Shown piece after piece: positions 1 to 9,900 of a DNA stretch of 29,595 nt. The DNA comes from Priapulus caudatus. Its lineage: Eukaryota; Priapulida; Priapulimorpha; Priapulimorphida; Priapulidae. A program made the translations under genes and the position numbers. The stretch is taken from the NCBI RefSeq assembly GCF_000485595.1, contig NW_014577612.1:41723-71317 (forward strand), given 5' to 3'. The notes beneath the pieces are model-generated. The model did not search any database, was not told the origin of the DNA, and saw only the letters and a program-made list of their open reading frames with translations. Position 1 is the first letter of the stretch; each line of letters begins with the position of its first letter.

Positions 1-380
1 CTCCAAACTGTATCAGATTCCCGGCCAGTGTCTTTTGTAAAAACAATGGTTGGAAATATAATAAATCAAAACAAATGGCATGTGTATTGTTTTCATTTGT
101 AATTGCACATCACATGGAGTATTTATCACCTCTAAGAAACCTGCAAAGAGAATAAAAATGGCAGATATCCCATGTGGTTAAAGTAGAATGGCGGCCATTT
201 TGAAAAATGGCCGCCAAAGCTGACCAAAGCACAATCTCGAGTGGCTCCATATCTAGAATTGTTCAGAATACATTATTCTACATGTGTACCAATTTTGGTG
301 CTTTTATTAAAAAATGAACAATTGGTTTGCTATGCTGCTGTACTATATTAACCCCTGCGGTATTATTAAACCCTATGTGG

Positions 381-413
<33 letters not shown>

Positions 414-779
414 CGATTAGGAGCGTGTGCGTAACTTGATGTGTTATTATTGATATCAAAAGAGTCAGGGTGTCCATAACCTGATGCATTATTATTAATA
501 TAAAAAGAGTCAGGGTGTGTTATCAATTCACATCAATAGAGGGGGAAAGGGATTGGGAGAGACGATCTAGAGGGAGAGTGTTCGTACAATTTATAGGTAT
601 AACACAGTGGCAGAACCATACATGGAAAGATCATTCTGTGCAGATTTCATACAAGCAGGGTTGTGTGATGGGTTATGGCTGTGACAGACAATGAAAGAAA
701 CATAAAAAAACTAAATCTCGTCTAAAAGCGATTTGATATCGCCAGTAGCGCACTAACTCACACTAACTAATAAACTCAC
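1..779 (-). other. SLX4 intron 12 (partial)
   Basis: No exon recognised. Contains an (AT)n tract at 385-413 and two tandem 45-bp copies at 430-474 and 475-519 that share TTATTATT and AAAGAGTCAGGGTGT. Confidence 0.7.
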
Positions 780-905
780 ATCAAGCTCTGGTGTGCACAT
801 CTGCAGGTAATCTGCTTTTGGTGTCACTTTATCAGACATTATGTAGCTTGCTATGCTATCTCTTCGGGCACTAGCAGCAGCAGGCGTGTTAAAAGGCTCA
901 AACGC
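780..905 (-). CDS. SLX4: SLX4 exon 12, motif before the SAP domain
   Basis: A 126-nt, phase-0 exon with acceptor tttttcag and donor GAT|GTGAGT. It contains DKVTPKADYLQMCTPELD, which matches the human pattern ITPMPQYSIMETPVLKKELD that leads into the conserved FGVRPLPK element and the SAP domain that binds MUS81. The continuation (ELxxFGxxPL) should lie in the next exon. I could not find it in 1-779, so it is probably left of the window. Confidence 0.85.
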
Positions 906-3900
906 CTGAAAAACAGGTATAGAGTTAGGGATAATAGTAATCGAGCTGTTTATGGTAATTAAAACGAAGAAATCTAAAATGATATGGTTAGTTAATGATT
1001 GAAACTTGTTCCATGTTGGAAAGTGACTCGTGCTTGCTCACTTTAATTTCATGTAATGTTGAATAACAGTACCTGATAGCTCTATATATCTGATACTAAT
1101 TCACAGGATCATGAAAAACCAGACAGAAAGACACGTGGAAACAAAGCTCACGGATACCAGTTTGTTACACAGTGATTGCACATCGTGATTTAACAATTAC
1201 TAATGAAAACCAGTACACTAACTTCTTTCATTCTTACTCACTGAATAATTATCAGTGCACCCACAAAAAAATCCCATCTGCTTCTCAACCCCCTCCCCCT
1301 TACCTCCTCCAGCTTTTTCCCAGCATCCCGGGGCAGAGAGCACTTTATGAGAGCGGCTCCTGTATGGCCACACTTCTCTCCCTGTGTAGGACGACCAGGA
1401 CCTCGACCCGGGGGAGGTACCGGCTCCTCCTCCTTCTCCTCCTCCTGCTCCTCCTCCTGCCTGAATGACGCACCGTCTTCTGCGAAGACGAAGGCCTCAT
1501 CTATGCCAGCGTAGTCGCATGGCGGCGGCGTCAGAAGGTCGACGGAGTCAGAGTCCTCCTCCTCCTCCTCCTCCTTCTCCCCTCCTCTCTTCCTCCATCT
1601 CCCCCTACTGAAGTCAGTACTGGACAACGGCTCCAACGTGGATCGCGTCGACACGAGAGGCAAGTGTGTCTCCCCCTCCTCCTCCTCCTCCTCCTCCTCC
1701 TCCTCCTCCGTGACGAGCGTGGGAGTCGGGGCGGTGCTGGGCGACGCATGCGGGCGACCGTTCCCGCCGCATGCCCGTTCCCCGACGCACGACCCCTCCG
1801 TGCGACTCCCTCGCGCCTTCCGCTTGCTGCCGACCGAACTCGCCGATGACGTCGGGCCGCCACCGGGACTCGGCGACCTGCTGTCGGTGAGGTCGATCGG
1901 CGAGCGCGCGAGCGTCGGTCCACCGCGGCGCGTGTCCAGAGGCGGCGCGAAGCCACGGCGAGGCGGAGACGCAGTGGTGACGAGAGGTCCCGCACGCCTC
2001 GGGGTCTGCGTCGGGCCGCCACCGGGGTCGTGGGAGGTCAAGGGAGGGGGAGATGTGTGGGGCTCGGCGGGGAAGGGAGATTCAGCGCAATCGGAAAGAG
2101 AGGGAGATGCAGCGGGCCGAAAAGAAGGGGGAGACACAGCGCAATCGGAGGTAGAGGGAGATGTAACGTGATGGAAGGGAGGAGAGGTGGGAGGCTCAAA
2201 AGGAGAGAGAGACATGGCACGCTCGAAAGGAGAAGGAGATGGAGCGGGTTCAAAGGGAGGGCGTGACATGGCACACTCGAAAGGAGGGGGCGATGCGGGG
2301 GGCTCAAAGGGATTGGGAGACTCCGCGGGACTGAGAGAATGGGGAGACACAGGAAAATCGGAGGCTGAGGGAGACAGGGCGCAATCGAAAGGAGAGGGCG
2401 ACGATGCAAAGAGGTCGGGCGTGGTGTGGCGCGTGCGTGCAGGACTCGCGCGCTGCGTCGCGGACGAACCGTCGCCGAATACAGGGCTCGCTCGGCGGTC
2501 GCGCGGCGATGCAAGACTGCCACAGCTGCTCGCGGGGGTCGCGCAGAGGTCGGACGCGAGCGGCGTCGCCACGGCGATGGCCGGGATCGCTCCGTAGACG
2601 CAGACGACTTCCGGCGAGGCAGGCGACGCATCGCAGGCCGCCGGGCTCACCGACCGATCCGGCGCGGCGTCTGGCGAAAGTAATGAGACGTCGTCAGCTC
2701 CCGGGCTCGCGGACTGATCCGCCACGGCGTCTGGCGAGGGTGGTGAGTGTACGCACGCGCGCAGTCTCGTAGATCTGTCCCCGACGGCATCTCGTGCGGC
2801 CGACGATCCTCGACTGTGGGGACCGCGGCGACTGGCGTGTCGGTTCGTAGATGGATTCGGCCGAGGGTCCGGCGAGAGAAGCGACACCTCGCTGGTCGAT
2901 GGGCTCACGGATCGAGGATTCACGATCATCACAGAGTCCTCCCCGCTCAACATCGCATCGCGATCGCGTGACAGACCGACAGATCGATTCCGAATGAGGT
3001 CCGGCGAGGGTAGTGGTGCGTCGCTGGTCGGTGGGCTCACAGAGCGACTTCGGCCAGCGTTAGGTGAGGGGAGGGGCACGTCGCTGATCCCTGGGCTCAT
3101 GCATCGGTCCAGCACGCTGTCCGATATGTCCTCCAACGTCCTGTCGCTGGTCGCTGGGCTCATCGATCGATTCATGATCGGCACGCCGTCTAGATATTCT
3201 GCGTAAACCAGCTTGACACTCCTGCATGGGCTCACAGATGGATTTTGCCTAGCATCTGGTGAAGGTAGCGATCCATCGCTGGCGTGTACGCTCACAAAGC
3301 GATTTTGCCCAGCATCTGGTGAGGGTAGTGGACCATCGCTGGTGTGTGGACTCACAGATAGATTCTGTCGAGGATCTAGTGAGGGTGGTGACCCATCGCT
3401 GGCGTGAGCGCTCACAGATCGATTTCTCCCAAAGTCCGGTGAAAGCAGCGGCCCTTCGCTGGCACGTGGCAACAAGGGTCGATTCCGACCAACGTCTGGC
3501 GTGGGCAACGACACATCGCTTGTCGACGGGCTCAGTCCCTCCTCCGCTCCCGCTCCTTCTCGCAGACGCACCTCCTCCGCGCCACGCCGGTGCTGCCCCC
3601 TGTCGCAGCGTCCGCTTGGGTCGTCGCTGGAACTGACGTCGACGGCCGAGCCGGCGCTCTCTCCCCGCCGGATCCCCTGCGTGCATGTGAATTGGAACAG
3701 GTCGGCGTACAGGTCGTCGTCGTCGTCGTCGTCGTCGTCGGTCCGCTCCGCTGGACCTCCGTCGCCGGCGCCACCTGCTGAGAGGTCGGGAGGTTCATCT
3801 TGCGCCGGCAGCTGAGTCCCGCAGGCGTCGGCGAGCGACTGCAGACCGTACCTTCAGATAGCAAAGACGACGTCGTCGTGTTAGAAGCAGTGTTGTAGGT

Positions 3901-6900
3901 CTCAAGGCCGGTTTCTTTGGTCTCGGCCTCGGAGTGCAATGACTCGGACTCGGACTCGAACTCGAGGACTCGGGTCGAGGCCGGCTCGAGGCCACTACAT
4001 AGTACATAACTGTACATATTGTAAACACTCAGTTGACAAGAATTTAAAACTAAAACTCCTACCTAAATTTATGCGACTAGCCGTTTATTCACATTGATTT
4101 TTGCCAGTTGAGTGTGTGGAGCTTAGCCTAAGATCTCGGGTGTTGAGAGTTTCGCGCCGTCATCTCGTCTACTTATTTTATTATTACCTGACAACGTCGC
4201 CTCCTTGAAATTTTGCTAGAAATTTCAAATTTTATAAACAAATTTAGACTCACGGTTTTAGGTTTCATAGTGTAGGGTTTGGGGTAGAAATTATAGTTTA
4301 GGTATTTTTTTTATCAAAACTGGACTCGGACTCAGACTCGGACTCGGGGGGTGCGGACTCGGGGGGTGCGGACTCGACTACAACACTGGTTAAAAGGCAT
4401 GAACCTAGAAGGCACGGCCTAGAAGTCACGTGTTTACTTCGAATCGCAAAGAACTCCTATGGGAACTCCTATGCAGGTTGCAGGGAGGTTGTGCGGACGA
4501 TGGAACTTAATGTATTTTAAACTCGCTGTCACTCATAAGTCACGGGTTTCACCCCAGTATTGGACAAACTCCGTCATCGATTATAAACGTGTGACATCAA
4601 GAGTCGACAGTAATAATGATTACATCCTACGACTAATTACCAGTAATTACGAATAATTACCACGGTGATGCAATGGAAAGTAAGACATCATAACGAAAAT
4701 TATTACATGCAGGGCCATTGTAATATGAAATATCATAAAAGGAACACATTGCCCCTGAACGGTTGGTTACCTGTTGGCGATTTCAAGGACCTTTGAAGCA
4801 TTGTTATGATCAACATCATGGGTAGAGCCAGAGTATAGGAATTTCAGAACACACATACAAGTGACGCTAGTGTAGTCCCTCCAGTCGAGGCTATCTATAT
4901 CTTTCACCATCTGAAAGTTCAAATGCTGTTTTGAATAGAAATAACACCATCTATTGCTCTATACATTAAAATAATTTATCACGTATTTAGGAATTATTTT
5001 CAACAATGTTATAAAATTATATTGAAAGTTTATTTTTTTAAATATGTTATCATGTTATTTTAAAATGTTTTTTTACCAAATGTCACTATACGTCAGCAGA
5101 ATGTAGGACAAAGAGCATGGGCAGGGCTTGCAAATCTATAATCCCTTATGGATTTCTACCAGCTTCGGGCGAGCGGGCAAGCATTCGTTTTAAGCACTGA
5201 TGGGTGTAGGATTATTGCAGCAGATGCCGCGACAGTAAACGAACCCCACGTCCTCGCCAACAGTAAACGCCACCAACCTGCCAGAGCTCTGCCGATCGCA
5301 TCGCAAACACGAACTTGTGAGCCGGAATCCGCCGTGTCTCCGATTGAACGGTGACGTCGCTCGCCGCGTCGTTACCGACCATGCTTGCGAGACGGGCGGC
5401 CATGTTGTTGTCGACCTTCGCCTCCCGCGGAACCGAGGAGACGTCACCTTCGTCGCTCTACGAATAAACATACATATATGGCTATATTGCAGTGTTGGTA
5501 GAATATGGGGAGCACTGTTAAATTGTTTCTCGTTTGCATTCACTCGTGCTTTTAGGGGTGGGTCGGTAGTTGGGACTTCTTATGAGTCATGTGCACAATA
5601 AATATATCTTGTGAATATATATAAATAATACATGTAATATATAAACGGCATATTATATATAAATGTATATATATATATAATTTGCTATGTTGTATATGTG
5701 ATACATGTATTATTTATGTATTTTATAAGAATAATGTGTAAATTATTATTACAGGTTTTTAATGATTCTTACTGCCATGATTTTGACGGGACGTACGTGT
5801 TAGTCGTGGCAAATATAGAAACACTTTGGTGAGAACCAACCTAAGATCAAGTTGGATTTCCAGTTTACATTTCACACAGCAGGGTTTTATTGTTAGGTTG
5901 TGATAAACTTTCGCGCGTCTATTCCTTTGTTACCTCAAAGAGAAATCCGGCACAAGAGCTATTTAGCTGATGTAAAGTCTTGTCTACAACAGGTGGCGCT
6001 TGAGATTGACTTGCGAGGTTTGCCAATAACTCGGCAGCATCATCGTTTGATAGTACATTGGTTGCAGCAGGTTCCTGGGAAAAACAAACATTCTCATCAC
6101 ATTCTGCCAGCATTCAAATGCACTTGGTTTGCGCATCAAAAATGCAACGACTCAGACCACCACTTAACAAGGTTGAAGTCCATGCATTCAAAATTCGTTT
6201 AATGCACATCTACAGATAATACCAATAATAATCTATATATCGTTATTTTGCTTGTACCTGGTTTGCAAAGTCCTGTGTTTGCTATTGTGAATATTCCCTG
6301 TAAAATACGTACCATCTTAGCTGATGGCATGGTAGACAAGCGGCGCCCATATATGTTTGAAACATCTTTCAGTTTGCTGCCAGCCGCAACCTTGCATGGT
6401 GAGATAGGTGGGATGAGGCAAGGAACATAGTACTGATCACGTTGTTTCTGAGTCCAAGCACTGCAGTGTGGCAACAGGGAAAGTCTCCACAGTGGACACA
6501 CCTACAGGGAAGATAGGAGATAATGAGGCAGAGTAACAAAGGTTAAAATATAAAAACCAGTTAAGTTCCAGCCGAATTTCACAATTTTGCCCACGTACTT
6601 GAGATAATATCCTACATTATTACCAACTTACATTGTTTGATTGGCAGACTAGGACTAACCACTAATCCACGAGTACACATGCCCTTGGCTGATACATGAA
6701 TTATGCTATTCCTATAAATTATAGGTTGTATATGTAACCCTCCCTGTCCCACATAAAAAAAACTTGATTATTGAGAGTATAAATGTATAAATATTAGCCT
6801 TCAAAGATTTACATCGTCATTTACTACTGCTTACGTTCTCGTCTTCAGACAACTGGTTATCTTCCAGACAGATGGAGCCACGAGTACACGTGTACTTGCT

Positions 6901-9900
6901 CGGTAGTCTGCTGGCACGAAACAGTAAATCTCTTGCTTCTGTGTCCGAGTAGTCATCCCACTGTGAAACATAGTCATGGTTCATACAGAACTGAAAATTT
7001 TTCCAGCTATACTCGTGTCTATAGCTTTTTAAGCTCATTTAATGCAATTTTTATTGAGGTTTGCACATTTATTGATGGTACAAAATTTCTTTTCATTAAA
7101 GGCAAGGATTCTTTCTAAAAATTCAAGGACATTTTCATGAAATTCAAGGACATTTTCATGAAATTCAAGGACATTTTCATGAAATTCAAGGACTTTTCAA
7201 GCACAAAATCAACATTTACTAAATTCAAGTACTTTTTAAGGACTCCGCTCAAATTCAAGGACTTTTCAAGGACTGTGCAAACCATGATATTTCACGCAAG
7301 TCTAGCGCACAAAATATGAAATATAGCCCATGCAAACATGCACTGCTTAAAGATGAACAAATAAATAATAAATGTTACTGGAAATGACAGAGATCAACAA
7401 ATTGGCAAAATCTCATCACTGCTTCAAAATGCTATTATCAGTGATCCTTTGTTTGGGATGGAATCTTTGTTCTGGGACTGAATCGAGAACTAATCAGGTG
7501 AATTCTTCCTCACAGCAATCATACCTGCGAAACCAGTACTTTTACTCGTTGATCCAGAATTCTAAGATTCTCTTCTCTGCTTCTTTGCAGGAGAAGTGGC
7601 ACCGTTTCCTCTCTCTTCTGCTTGCGTCTTTGTTTGACTATGAACAAACAAGGGCATAAGCCGCATATGCACAAACACTGACAAATGTCCTGGTACAGAT
7701 TTTTACACAAAATGAACCAGCACAAGCACACAAACACCTGCATTTACTAACTCACTCACTCACTCAATATAAAAAGATTGCATACGCAACCCGGCATCAA
7801 AGCAGCCTCACCTTTCCTCGCGCCGTCCCTTCCGCCTCCGCGCACGAGGTCGCTAGGCTGTCTATCCACCCAGCTAGCAGGCTGCTGCTGCTGCTGGTGG
7901 TCCTGCTCCATCAGGGAGACAGAGAGCGCCATCGCAGTGTGCACCTGTATCTGCTCATCGAGCGCGTTTGTCGGCCGAAGTTTCTTCGCCCACCTCAGGG
8001 CCGCGTTGGACTTCGTCGCCGCGGCTCGTGGTGCCACCTGCAGGGTTCCCGCGGCTTTCGACGCTTCGAAGTCGGCCGTCTGTTTCTGGCAGATCTGGAT
8101 GAGGTCGACCACAGCTACGTTCTTAGACAGTGCGCACTTCTTCAGATGCTGTTTCCTCGCCTGCAATTGTAATGATATTATATCATGTCATATCATATCG
8201 TATCGTATCGCATTACATCTCATCACATTACGTCACGTCATGTCACGTCACGTCACATCATATTATATCAGGGGTTAATAATGACAAATTTGTCATTTAA
8301 TTGTTAATTTGTCATTATTAACCTCTGATTATATCATATCATATTATCTGTAATATATAATCATACTAACGTTTTGACACAATTCAAGTCAAACTTATAT
8401 AAGCTCACTCTTAAAACGTTTTACTGTAACTTGTAAGCCGACTCTTATAGTACAACATCCATAACAAATGAATTTAAAATTTTTAGGAAACATCACCATA
8501 TCTTCAATTTTGTGTAAATAAATTGTTTAAATCTTGGTAAAGGCAAATTTATGGTCTGCATCGCAAAATCGTCGGTCAGAACTTCCAGATTTCACAGGAT
8601 AGCAATTCCGCGACGCGAGTGGTTCTCACCGCCTCCGTCTTTAGCTTGCGGTCACAGAGCGGACAGTCCGGGACTTTGCCCCTCAGCAGCTCTCTCTGGC
8701 TCTCCTTCTGCTCTCTCTGGTCAAGGCATCTACGCCATCACAGACCGATGCCGCAGAGCGAACGAGTATATGTATCAGCAATCACAAACGAAGTTAATCG
8801 GCAGTTAACGTAACATCGCACGCATTGTCAGAGCTATACGTGCTACACGCTGAATTGTGACATTCGGCCAATATAGTGGTGATGTAACCACGCAAACCCG
8901 ACACGAAACAATCAGGGTTCTCCCCTACGTTGCGCAAACGGGGCGCGCGCGCCCCGTTTGGGAAAACTCCCCCCTGTTTGAATCATTGCGCCCCGTTTAA
9001 ATTACCTCCGCCCCGTTTAAGTTCCACCACAATAAAAGTTTGCCAGCGCGGGAATCGATCGGCAAGAATTGCCGTTCGACCAGGACATCTGACGCGTGTA
9101 TTTTTACCGTACCACGCATGCACTGCAGACAGTACACAAGTTAACCTGACAATGCACAGTTAACCTGTCACTAACTGTACACCGACTCGGCTATCTTATA
9201 TATACAAGAACCCCAAATACCGTCTATGGTGTGGTGGCGATTTTACGCATTAATTAGTCGTACGGTAAAAATACACGCCCCCCGGACCCCCCTAGTTTCC
9301 CCCCTCCCCCCTCCCCCTAGTTTTCCCCCTCCCCCTCCCCCCTCCCCTTCCCCCCTACCCCTCCCCTCCCCCCGTTTGAATTTCATCCTGGGGAGAACCC
9401 TGACAATAAACAAACTTCACGACATATTCCGACGATGAACGACTGACTGCCTACTGCCAACGTAACCACTGATAATTTCTGCTTGGTTTGCAGATAACGC
9501 ACGTCTACACCGGTTGTTTACTCCCCATAACTGTATCAGGATGATTGCTGAAGGCACACATGGGGAGGCGATGTGTAAACCAACCTATTCATGTGTTGTT
9601 CCCTCCTCACATAGCTGAGGTGGGCGAGATTTTTGTTGCAGATCTGGCACAAGTACGAGCCGTCTTTCCCGATGCCGTCCGTCTGTGCAAGCATTTCCGA
9701 ATCTTTGCTGAATGAAAGAGAAATGAAAATCAGATGCTATTTATTCTTTTTATTCATGTATCTCTCTTTCTCTTTCTCCATATTTATCTACCTGTCTACC
9801 TTCCTCCCTCCCTCTCCCTTTCCTCCCCTCTCTCTCCCTCTCTCTGTCATCCTCTCTTTTTCTCATTATCTCTCTCTCTTCCTCCCCCCCCCTCTCTCTC

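Noticed and set aside
1-60. Possible next SLX4 exon at the window edge
   Set aside because: An AG and an open frame exist, but the expected ELxxFGxxPL motif is not there.
1638-2772. Several plus-strand open frames opposite the SLX4 repeat exon
   Set aside because: They are a by-product of the GC-rich repeats; the minus strand has the splice sites, phase and homology.
3532-4028. Minus-strand frames over 3532-4028 in other frames than SLX4
   Set aside because: They cross the exon 11 acceptor and read the intron's GACTCG repeats; the third frame gives the BTB helix and fits the phase.
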